NCBI GenBank assembly: GCA_948330435.1
Contig: CAOJBY010000012.1
Location: 52,653 to 116,652, forward strand
From: an uncultured Lachnoclostridium sp.
Lineage (GTDB): Bacteria > Bacillota > Clostridia > Lachnospirales > Lachnospiraceae
Direction: 5' to 3'
DNA: 64,000 nt
Shown in pieces: positions 34,201-46,200 of the stretch. Each line of letters begins with the position of its first letter. Position 1 is the stretch's first letter. The notes below the pieces were generated by a model. It was not told the origin of the DNA and did no database searches. It saw only the letters and a program-made list of their open reading frames with translations. The translations under genes were made by a program, and so were the position numbers.

Positions 34201-37200
34201 CTCTCACCTGTCTCCGGATCCAGCAGATAGCGGACATTCCCGATCCAGGAAATGCCTTTCAACAGAAATCCATTGGCATTAAAGTAATAATACTTTCCTC
34301 CTGTGGAAATCCAGCCTTTCTTCATCAGGCCATTGCCATCAAAATAACAGGTGTTCCCCTTAAAGGGACCATCTTCAAAAATCTTAAGTCCCGCTTCCGC
34401 CTTTCCTGTCTCTTCATTTGTATAATACCAATTCGCCCCAACGGCAAACAGACCCTTTTGCAGAACTCCACTACTGTTAAAATAATATTTTCCGTTTATG
34501 CCGCCTACTTTGATTGTCTGCCAGTTCTTGGCCAGCGTGGTTCCTTTCAGAAAATAATATTGTTCACCCTTCAAAGATACCCAATAGCTGTCCTTTCCCT
34601 GAACGCTCTCCGATGCCTGACCCTCCTTTGTCACAGGATCAAAGTAGTACCAGGTTCCTTTGATTTTCTGCCAGCCGCTCAGCAGATATTCATACTTGCC
34701 TGTGTAATAAAATACCTCCTCGCCCTTTGCATTCACTCCTGTCATTTTATCAGCCGCATTTTTCTGCAAAGCACAAGTATCCGGATCAAAATAGTAATAA
34801 TAATTTCCAATCTTGCTGAATCCAAAGCAGGCGGTTCCTGCCTGGAAATAATAACGGTTAGTTACTGTTCCGCTCTTTAAGTTGATCCAACCAGAATACA
34901 ACTTCCCATTGCCATCGTAATAGTGCAGTTTCCCTGCTTGATCCGTAAGCAATAAACCTGAGCGATTGATTGCTCCCGTATCCGGATCGCTATGGTATTT
35001 TGCCGTTCCAATCAGGAAATCACCCGTTTGCAAAATACCTGTTTTGGTATCAAAATAATACCTCCACTTTCCGATGTTGTAGAAGCCCTTTAATAAGGTT
35101 GCATTTTTCTGAATACAATACCAGTCATCATCGATCTGATACCACTTATAATTTTTATCTGTCTCATTCATTGGGGTGACTGTCTTACCGCCCTCCCAGT
35201 CTATCTGCCGGCCGTCCGGTCCAAAATATTTCCAGACATAAGCCTTATTCTCCGTAAATCGGAACCAGCCGGTCTGCATTACACCGCTTCCATTAAAATA
35301 ATAGGCAGCCTTCTCTCCAGCCTGCTCCCGTGCAGGAATATTCTTTTGAAGTCCGGTCAGAAGTACTCCATCCTCATTCAGGTAATACCATTTGCCACTG
35401 ATCAACTGCCAGCCAGTATAACGCTGTCCATCCGTTCCATAATAGTAGGATTTGCTTCCTACCTTCTGCCAGCCAAGCAGCAGTCTTCCCTCTTTACCCC
35501 TGGCCGAATCCCCATAGTAAGTCTTCCCGGCGATTTCAACAGAGGTCGTAATCCGCTCTCCGGTTTCCGGATGCAGCAGATAACGAATATTCCCAATCCA
35601 GGAGATGCCTTTCAGCATAATGCCATTGGCGTTCAAATAATAATACCTGGTTACCGTCTTTCCGGTATCCGGATCTTTCTCCGACAGGGAAACCCAGCCC
35701 TTTTTCATCAGGCCATTGGCATCAAAATAACAAGTTTTTCCTGCAAATGGTCCCTCCTCAAAGGTCCTAAATCCCGCTTCTGCTTTTCCTGTTTCTTCAT
35801 TCGTGTAATACCAGTTGGCACCCACAGCAAACAGGCCCTTTTGCAGAACCCCCTTACCATTGAAATAATACTTTCCATTTACACCGTCTACTTTGATCGT
35901 CTGCCAATTCTTAGCCAGTGTTGCCCCTTTGATAAAATAGTACTGATTTCCATCTAAGGAAACCCAATTATCTTCCGCTTTCTCCGGAACACTGCCCTCT
36001 TTCGTTACCGGATCAAAATAGTACCAAACTCCTTTAATCTTTTGCCAGCCGCTCAACAGATATTCATATTTGCCAGTATAATAGAAAGCTGCCATGCCGT
36101 CCGGATTTACTCCTGCCACTTTATCAGAAGCATTTTTTTGCAGTACACAGGTATCCGGATCAAAATAGTAATCATATTTTCCTATCTTTGTAAAGCCCGA
36201 AGCAGCCTTACCCGTACCATAGAAATAGTAACGATTGATAATCTTACTGTTATCTGCGTCTTTCAGGTTAATCCAGCCTCCGGTATATCGTTTTCCGTTG
36301 ACATCATAGTAAGTGAGGCTGCTGTTTTCACCCTCTCCACTCTTAAGCAAAAGCCCTGACCGACTGATAGCTCCTGACTCCGGTTCGCTGTAATACCATG
36401 CATTTCCCACCTGGAAAGAGCCTTTCCTGAGAACACCTGTCTTACTGTCAAAATAATATCTCCAGGTTCCAATATTAAAGAATCCCTTTAAAACCGTTGC
36501 ATTCTTCTGAATGCAGTACCAGTTCCTTACGGTTTCCCCATCCGTTTCTCCTGGCTCTTCTACCACATACCAGCGGTAAGGATCGCCTTTCACCGACTCC
36601 CCTTTGGGGCTTAGCACCCGTTCTTCCACAGGCTCAATCCGCTTCCCGTCTGTGCCAAAATACTTCCAGACATATACCTCATTCTCTGTGAACCGGAACC
36701 AGCCTTTCTGCATCACGCCGCTGTTGTTAAAGTAATAGGTCCCCGTCTCCCCTGAAGTTCCTGGTGCCGGGATGCCCTCCTTAAGCCCGGTTTGCATCAC
36801 ACCGTCAACATCCAGGTAATAATCCTTTCCACTAAGGGTTAGCCATCCGGTAACAAGCTGTCCGGCAGAATCAAAATAATAAGTCTTCTTGTTAACTTTC
36901 TGCCAGCCCTTTTGAGGTACACCGTTGGAATTCAAATAGTAGGCCGCCCCATCAATCTCCTGTATGCCCGCTGTGATAACTCCCGTGTCAGGATCTCCAT
37001 AACAGGTTGTTTTTCCAGCCTGGAACCATCTAGCCTGCAGTGCTCCCGTAGCTGCATCAAAATAGTAACGCTTTCCAGCAACATTCTGGTAATTTTTCAG
37101 AAGAGTGGCGTTATTATAGATACAATAAGTATTCTGTTTCCCATTTTCCGTCACCTGATACCACTGATACTTTGCCACCGGAAGATGATTCTCATCCTGC

Positions 37201-40200
37201 TCTACCGACAGTCTTTCTCCATTCTCTCTGGCAAAATAGCACCAGGCCGTCACTCCGTCAACCTTCAGGCGGAACCATCCTTTTTGTAAAACACCGCTGG
37301 TATTAAAGTAATAAGAAGCCGTCTCCCCGTTTCTCTCCAACACCGGAATATTCTCCTGGAAGCCGGTCTGCATAATGCCATCTTCATTAAAATAATAGAG
37401 TTTTCCACTAATAGACAGCCAGCCTGTAGCACGCTGCCCATCATTACCAAAATAGTAATTCTCATAAACCTTTTTGCTCTTATTATAGACCTTCTGCCAG
37501 CCCGTCTTTAATGTGCCGTTGGTATTGGCATAATAGGTCTTCCCGTCAATCTCCACAGAATCCGTAATCATGCGGCCATTCTGTGGGTGGAATACATAGC
37601 GGGTATTCCCAATCCAGCAGATGCCTTTCAGCATAATTCCATTGGCATTAAAATAATACTTATATTTATTTTCTTTCTCATTCTCCTTTATTGTAATCGT
37701 CTGCCAGCCGGTTACACGCTGTCCATAAGCATTGTAATAATAAATATCCCCATTTGATTCGGGATCCTCCGGGTCAAATCCCGTATACACACTTCCATCA
37801 GCATTGGAGCGATAACGGTTCTGTCCAATGGCAAAATATCCCGTGTAAAGGGCACCTGTACTGCTGTGGAACCAGTAGTACTTTCCATCTATGCTCTGCC
37901 GGTTTTTCAACTGAGTTGAATTATTCTGGAAACAATATTTACTGCCATTTACCTTACAGGTTTCATCCTTGATGGTATACCAGTAATAGGTGTAAGTTTT
38001 CTTTCCCGTCACACCAGTCGTTGTTTCCTGCTCCAGCTTCCGTTCCACACCAATACGGCCACCGCTTTCCTTATCCCCGGCTCCGTCAAAGTAACGGTAA
38101 TCCTTCTCTCCGGTCAGCTTACGCCATCCCGTCAGTAATGTACCGTTAGTGTTGTAATAATAAGAATCTCCTTTCTCATCCTGAATATGGCCCACAGCCA
38201 TCTTTCCGTTCTTTTCCGGGTCAAAATAATACCAGCTACTCCCTACTTTCCGGTGTCCTTTATAAAGTTCGCCCGTAGAGGCATCCAGATAATACTTTCC
38301 GTTAACACCGTCAACCTTAATGGTCTGCCAGCCTTTCAGGGCCTGACCGCTTCCATTCAGATAATAGGTATGCAGGGTTTCTGCCTCATTCTCATCTTTC
38401 AGATTCAAAAAGCCCTTATGTACAGAATTATCATTCTTAGCATCAAAGTAAAACCGATTGCTTCCGATAATCAGCCAGCCTTTATTTTCTGTCCACTGGA
38501 ACCCGTTCCCATCAAAGTAGTAACGTTTTCCATTGATGGTCTGCCAGCCTTTCAGTACGGAAGAACCATTTCGTATAAATGCTCTCTCCTTTACTCCATT
38601 GGAAAGTGTGACTGTTGCCCAGTAGTCCTCACCCACAGTAACGTCGCAGCGAGTGCCCTCTGCCGGGTCAAAGTACCGCCACTCTCCACCAACTTTCTGC
38701 CAGCCTGTCTGGCGAACGCCGCTGGTATTATAATAGTATCCCTTAAGTGCCCCGTTTTCCAACGTCTCAAGATACCCCGTAGCCATCTTCCCATGCTGGT
38801 TCGGATCCAGATAATACCAGCTATTTCCTATCTTTTTGTGTCCTGTCCACGCTGCACCACTGGAGGGATCCAGATAATACTTTCCGCTGACGCCATCCAC
38901 CTTGATGGTCTGCCAGCCTTTCATCATCTGACCATTTGCATTCAGATAGTAGATGCTCTTTGTCCCGTCTGCATTTATCTCTTCCAGAAAGCCCTGGTAC
39001 ACGGAACCATCCTGGTTGCAATAGAAGCGATTGCCGCTTACAGTCAGCCAACCCTTTTCCCGGGTCCACAGGAATCCATTGGAATCAAAATAACGACGCT
39101 TTCCTTCTACCGTCTGCCAGCCTTTCAAAATGGTGGTTCCATTATTGATAAAGGACTTCTCTTTACGTGTATCTGATATAGAAATGGTTGCCCAGCCAGA
39201 GAGGGCGATCTCTGTTTCTCTCTCCTCTCCTGTAGACAGATCAAAGAACCGCCATACATTGTTCACTTTCTGCCACCCATAGAGAAGCACGCCACTGGAA
39301 TTAAAATAATAGGTGGATTCCCCGATTCTCTGCTCGCCTTTCAGCATTCGCCCCAGAGTTGCCCGCTTTTCGTCAAAATAATAGGTGGAGGTCCCGATTT
39401 TTGAGAACCCAAGCTGCATGGCTCCTTCTGGGTCAAAATAATAACGCTGACCGTCAATGGTCTGCCAGCCTTTCAGCATCTGACCCTTGCTGTTGAAATA
39501 GTAGGTGGTATCACAATATTTCACAAAACCGGTACGCATCTTTCCATCTGGTCCGAAGAAGTAGTAAACCTTTCCAACCAGCGTCCGCTGGGTCTGCATT
39601 ATACCGTTAGCGTCAAAATAGTAGCGTGCTCCACCAATGGTCTGCCAGCCGGTTACTGCCTGACCGCTGGTATTAAAATAATACGTTTTCCCCGTATCCG
39701 GATTCTCCCACCAGCCAGTCATTGGTGTGCGATCCTCGTTGAAGTAATACCATGCCTTGCCAACCTGGAAGAACCCTGTTTTCAGCACGCCCGTAGACGC
39801 ATCAAAATAGTACTTGCAGCCCTTAATGGTCTGCCAGCCCTTTGCCAGACTTGTTCCATTGACAAAATAGTAGGTATTGGTCACCTTGCCATCCGTGGCC
39901 GTCGCAAAGTAATCATCCTCCACCCGGGCATTCGGATCCTGCTGCCTGGTTTGCCTGTCAAAATAATACCAGAGATTCTCGATCTTCTGCCAGCCACTAA
40001 GGAGCACGCCGGAAGTATTGGCATAATATACTTTCCCTTCCGTCTCCCGAATCCAGCCATAGCGAAGTGCACCATCCTGTCCCAGATAGTACATATTGGC
40101 TCCGATAGCATACAGCCCGTTCTCATCACCGGTTCTGAGTACTCCGGTCTTGGGGTCAAAGTAATACCGCTTTCCGTTAACGGTCTGCCACCCCTTTAAA

Positions 40201-43200
40201 AGACTTGCATTATTCTTGAAATAATAGGTCCCGGAAGCACTTCCGGCATCCGTCAAAGTAATCCAGTAATCTGCCTTTCGTTCTGCAGCAACCTCTTGCC
40301 AGGTCTGTGCATCAAAATAATGCCATTCCCCTGCAAGCTTCTGCCAGCCCTTTACCTTGTAGCCGTTTGCATTGTAGCCATATCCATTTACCACCGCATT
40401 TTTCTGCATCACGCCGTCCGCATCAAAGTAATAGGTATAGCTTCCAATCTTCAGTTCTTTTCCTGTTGTGGCCGCACCGGTAGATGGATTCAGATAATAG
40501 CGTTTTCCGTTAATGGTCTGCCAGCCTTTCAAAAGGGTGCTGTTGCTGCGGAAGCAATATCTTTCCCCATTGACTGTATACCAATGCCAAGATCCCTCTA
40601 CTACCGGCCCTGAGACATCCTGCTTCTGCCCTCTGACCGGACTTTCCGGCTCTGTACTGAAATAGCACCAAACGCCTCCAACCTTCTGCCAGCCGGTAAG
40701 CATGGCATAATTACTGCCAAAATAGTAAGATGCACCATCAATCTCCTGTTCGCCGGTCACTACCTGTCCGGGATATTCCTCCAGAGTATCTGCCACCCTG
40801 CCATAATAGGTATTGCTTCCCACCTTGAAAAAGCCCGTCTTAAGGATACCATTCCCGTCAAAATAATATCTTCTGCCCTCAATGGTCTGCCAGCCGGTAG
40901 CTATTTTCGTTCCATTGGTAAAATAAGAAACCTTTATTATTTTTCCGGCTTCATCATAGACTGCCGCCCAGTAATTTGTCTCAACTTTTCCTTTCTCTTC
41001 GTCACCTGTCTCATGGTTAAAGAACCGCCAGATTCCCTCTATCCTCTGCCAGCCTCGCTGAAGCACTCCGGAACTGTTGGCATAATAAGTCTTTTTGTCG
41101 TCCACAAAGAGACCGATTCCCAGTATGCCCTTCTGCCCTTCTTCCGTCCGGAAATGGTAGAATGCACTGCCGATCTTTTTTGTACCCGTATACATTTTCC
41201 CCTGGCCGTCAAAATAATAGCGTCCACCGCTGATGGTCTGCCAGCCGGTGGCGAGCCTGGTATTATTCAGGAAATAATAGGTATTTCCATCCATCTCATA
41301 CCAGTAACCGGATGTATTTGCGGAAGCAATCTCCTTTCCATAATCCGCCGCCTTTGCATCTGTCTGGAAATAATGCCAGGTATTCCCTGACTTTTGCCAG
41401 CCATACTGACGAATGCCGCTGGAGTTAAAGAAGCAGTGATAGATCTCTTCCCCGTCTGCGATCTCCACATACCCAGTCACCATCTGACCTAGATCATTCA
41501 GATAATAGGCATTCTTCGTAGAACTATTTGGGTACCAGCCGGTCCTTGCATAGCCCTCAGTGGTAAAGAAATATTTCTTCTTATCAATGGTCTGCCAGTT
41601 CTTCAAAAGGGTGGTATTATTTTTAAAGTAATACCGTCTGCCAGACATCACTCCGGCATCCTCTCCCATGATAACCCAGTATCCCTGCTGTACGGAGGGG
41701 ATTTCTTCTCCATAAGATGCTTCCTCCGGTGAGAAATAATGCCAGACATTGCTGATCTTCTGCCATCCTTTTTGCAGTACGCCACTGGCATTGGCATAGT
41801 AAGCATGTGACAACTTTTGTTCCGTACCCTCTTCCTCTTTTTGAAGAGGATATGTCTGATATCCCGTTAGAATTCCCTGGGTCCGATCCTTGTAATCTCC
41901 GAAAAGATACCATGCGTTCCCGATCTTAACGGGTCCCTGACACAGATATCCCTCCGAATCAAAATAACACTTTCTTCCCTCTATAATCTCCCAGCCAATC
42001 ACACGTTTTCCGGTACGGTTCTCAATATAAATAACCTTCCAGTCCCCGTTTTCTTCCACCAATGACTGCCAGCCGTATTTTGACTGGGAACTTAATACGT
42101 ATACCTCATTTTTGGATGTCTCCGAAATTGGATTCAGGGTAAAGGATACCCAATTACCATCTTTCGAATCTCTGTCTGCCGTTCTCAGATACGTAAGGGA
42201 ATCTCCGTTTTTCTGCCACAGACTGATATTTCCCGTACCTGCAAACCGGAAGCTGATTCCCTCCTGATAAAGCTTTAGAGACGCTTCCTCGCAATCCGGT
42301 GCAGCCTGCCCCGGTGTTACCTGAATATAGGTACGCTCCAAAAACTCCACAGGAAGATCCTCTCCCTGCATACGGATATCCACATGCAGATTAAAGTCTT
42401 CGAATTCGCCATTTGCAGGTGCTTTCAGTCCCTTAAGATTCCAGCCATAAGCCAGGTCCTCTTCCTCCCGGCAGACATATTCCAGGTTCAGTCCCTTTGA
42501 CACACAGATTGCCAGCAATTCTTTGACGATTACCTCCGGCTGTTCCTCCCCTTCGCTGCTGATTCGAATATTTGTATCCCGAATTTCCAATCCATTTAAT
42601 GCGGTGATCAGTTCCTCCTCCGAGGTATAATAAAGAACGGTTCCGTCCGTTTCGTCCTGATAACCATATTCCAGTCTCCAGTCATAGCGGGAAGTCTCCA
42701 CTGTGTAAGTAATACCCTGTTCCAGTTTTTTTGCATCGGAAATAAACAGACTGTGAAGTCCGCCATCCTCTTCCTCCGTCAGTTCCTCCTTCGGAATCGG
42801 GAGATACCGATAATATCCCTCCAGGGCCAGCATCCGTTCGCCATTTTCCATCGCCGGCGTATAGAGGTAGACCGGAAGCTGTTCCTCCTTCGCCTCCTCA
42901 GGCAGTAGCTGGTAAAACTCCGTCATCCTCGAATCCGCATACATAAGGCTGACTGCTTTCGCCGGAAACCCCGTATCGGAAAATGTCAGATTCCATCTTC
43001 CGTTTGCTCCCCTGGCTGCTGTTACTGCTCCGTTCAGATCCTGAAGTGCCCGCTTTGGACCTGTCAGTTCCCACTGAATGATCCGGTTTGCTGTCTCCGT
43101 TTGATCTGCGAAAGCAAAATGCAGCTTTCCGTTTCTCTCCAGATGGGGAATTGCTTCATTCACCAGATTCGCAGGAATCACTTTCTCCCCATTCGCTCGG

Positions 43201-46200
43201 GTAATACGAATTCCCGCAAAGGGACCTTTGGGTGCGTTTCTCCGAATCAGTCGGGCGATATCCGCATCCGAAAGAGGTTCTTCTGATTCCGTCTCATCGA
43301 TATACAGCCATTTTCCGCCTGCTTCATCTACAACCCTTCCCTGGTAGAATGGAGTATATATGCTTTCCGCCAGTTCGGGATAAACAAAGGGATACTCCTC
43401 CCCGGTAGTAATGTACATATCCTGCACATGTTCCTCAGCAAAGGTGTATGAGTCAAAGCCAGGGGTATTGCTTCCTGCCAGAAAATACTCCGACCGGATC
43501 CCGCTGGTCTGGTCATCCCAGGTGACATCCACACCATACCAGTTCCCATCCTCCATCTGTACATAATTCCACATATGAGGTCCTGCGTATCCGGGCGTTC
43601 CCCCATCTCCAATCACCAGCACGCAGGGAATTCCCCATTGGTCGCACAATACCTTAAAGGCCTTTGCATATCCCTCGCACACAACACTCTTCTTTCCGTT
43701 ATAGCCCAAAAATGCCGTAGACGAAGTATGTGCATAGCCATAATTGGAAGCATTGAGATCATCTGCCGCCGCATAATTATACTCCAGGCGTTCGCAGAGA
43801 TAATCATGAATCGCTTTCACCTGGTCATAGCGATCTGCTTCTATCAGCCCTGCTTCTATGTCACTTTTTGCTTTCTTAACTGCTGCATCATAGGCAGATA
43901 TCTGCTTGGAAGCACCGGAATAGTACTCCCTTACGGTAAATGAAAGACTGGTGACAGTTACCGTATAGCCCCCTGCTTTATTACTCTCATATGTAAAATT
44001 CCCTAATGAATATCCAAGCCCCTGCATCCAGAACACGGATGGATTATCCATATAAAATGCACCATAAGCCAGATGGAAGCTGCTTGCCAGTCCCGCCAGG
44101 CCCTGATCCCCTTCATCCGGAACCAGGTAATTCCCCTCCGCATGTGCCTGAAAAGTAACCGGTGTCTTTAAGTTTACGGTCTGTGCACCTGACAGCCTGC
44201 TTGTTACGTACTTCTCCACAAGTAAATCGTACAGTTCACAGGCCTGCGTATCCGCAAGCTGATCCCGGAAAGACTCCTCAAATAAGCCCTGACGAAATGC
44301 CGATATTCCACTTTCCGTTTCCGTACGCTCAGAAATTACCTGGAAAGGATTCTTTCCATCTACCGTTGTCAATTCCGGAGAAATCAGCAGCCCCTCCTGT
44401 ACCCCGGTACTCTCCGAAGCATGCACCTTCACAGACACCTTGTTACTTACCGTATTCAGGTAAGTAACATAAATCTGTCCGCCAAAGGAATAAGCTGCCA
44501 ACCCCGTAATGTCCTCTCTGGCAATACTCCCCCCAAGATTCGTCCACTGATTATCAACCAGGTGCTTTACCTCTGTCACCCGAAGCTCGGATCCGGACAT
44601 ATATACCACATAGGGTTCTCCATATGTAAAGCACAGATCCATCTCGACAATGCTGGAATCGGCATAAGCATTGCTGCCGACCTGCTTCCATGCTCCACCC
44701 ACTTTTAAATCATATACATACAGATATGCCGTATTATTTCCATAGGTCGTACCGTTCTTCATCAGATAGACTTTGCCGCCCTGGATCTTAATAATACCGC
44801 TGTTTGCAGAAAAGGTCTGGCTCCCCACATCACTCCAGCTTTTCCTGATGCTATTATACTGCTTCACAAAGATGCGGCCGTTATTGAATGCTTCCCGGTA
44901 CATCACCACAATAGTCCCATCTTCTGCCGCAATCGATGCATTTGCCGCATAACCTGTGCTTGCTGCCACCTGGCTGCCGAGTTCCGCCACACCTGCCGCC
45001 GTATAGCTGACCGCATACACTCTGGTCCCATCCGTATTCGCATACGCCAAATAGACTCCCTTGCTGTCGGAAGTCATACTAATCTCGTTTGCCTGACGGG
45101 GAGCCGTATACAGTTCCTGCCAGGAAGAACCATTCCATCTGGCCAGCTTTACAACATACTTATCATTGAGATAACCCACATAAAGCTTCCCACCGTACTG
45201 CACCAGCTTATGTCCGCTTCCGACCGGTGCCGTTCCAAGCCTGGTAAATGCCCCGTCCTTACACTGATAAAGATAATTGGCATTTCCTTTCTTCAGGATA
45301 TAATAGAAGTTCCCATCCTTATCCATGCAGGAAGCCGCTTGTGTGGTAACCTCCCCATCCTTTTCCGTGGCTACCGTCTTCCAGACCGCACCCTCATCTT
45401 CTTCATAGAAAGTAACATCAAAGGTAATCTGATCTCCGGAAGAGCTTCCCACATTGCTGATCACAATTCCGCTGTTCTTTCCATCGGAATAAGTAATTGC
45501 TCCTTCAGACAGGGAATCCTCAAAATTGCTGCTCCCGTAGCCGGTTCTCCCTACTTCCTGGGACAAATGGGCCTGATCATAATTTCCTTTGCCCGATTCC
45601 CTCCCGTCGTCTCTATAACTGTCACCTGGACGGAAGAGATAGAGCATATCCGTGGTCCCCACATAATTCGTTTCCGAAGCAGTATTTACCCTGTAAACAA
45701 TCAGGCCTGACCCCGGAATACCCATCTCATATCCATTGGAATACTGATTATTTACATACTGTTCGCCCTTCTTTCGGTACTCCACCACAAAGAATTCCGT
45801 ATCCGAGTAGTCCGTCTTCAGAATCAGTGCCTGCTGGTCCCTGGTCTCTGCAGTGGTCTTGCTTGCCGCATACAGGGAAAGTCCTGTCTGAGATTCCGTA
45901 ACCGACGGGATCTCAAACCATTTGGTATAAGCGGAACGCAGGTATGCCAGAGGATACTGTACCCGGCGGTTCACGTTGGCCATAATGTCCCAGCTTCCCA
46001 CCGGAACTCCCGAATTCTCTCCCTGCCGATACAGATCCGGATATCCCACAGTATGTAAAAATTCATGAATAATTACTCCTGATTCGGACGCTCCGAAATA
46101 GATATCCTTTTCGTTTATAATGGTATAATCCCGTACCAGGCATCCTGACACCTGTTCATTGCCTGCATATCCCGCCTTATGGTTAACAAACAGCTCCGCC

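Noticed and set aside
33720..34880. Long plus-strand open frame (386 codons) opposite the giant gene
   Set aside because: It mirrors the repeat codons of the minus-strand gene, has repetitive and unnatural composition and no ribosome site. The same applies to frames at 35346-35957 and 38187-39176.
33344..42032. Regularly spaced short DNA repeats that might suggest a CRISPR array
   Set aside because: Spacing and unit sequence vary, units are diverged and in frame, and they encode wall-binding repeats; there are no cas genes.
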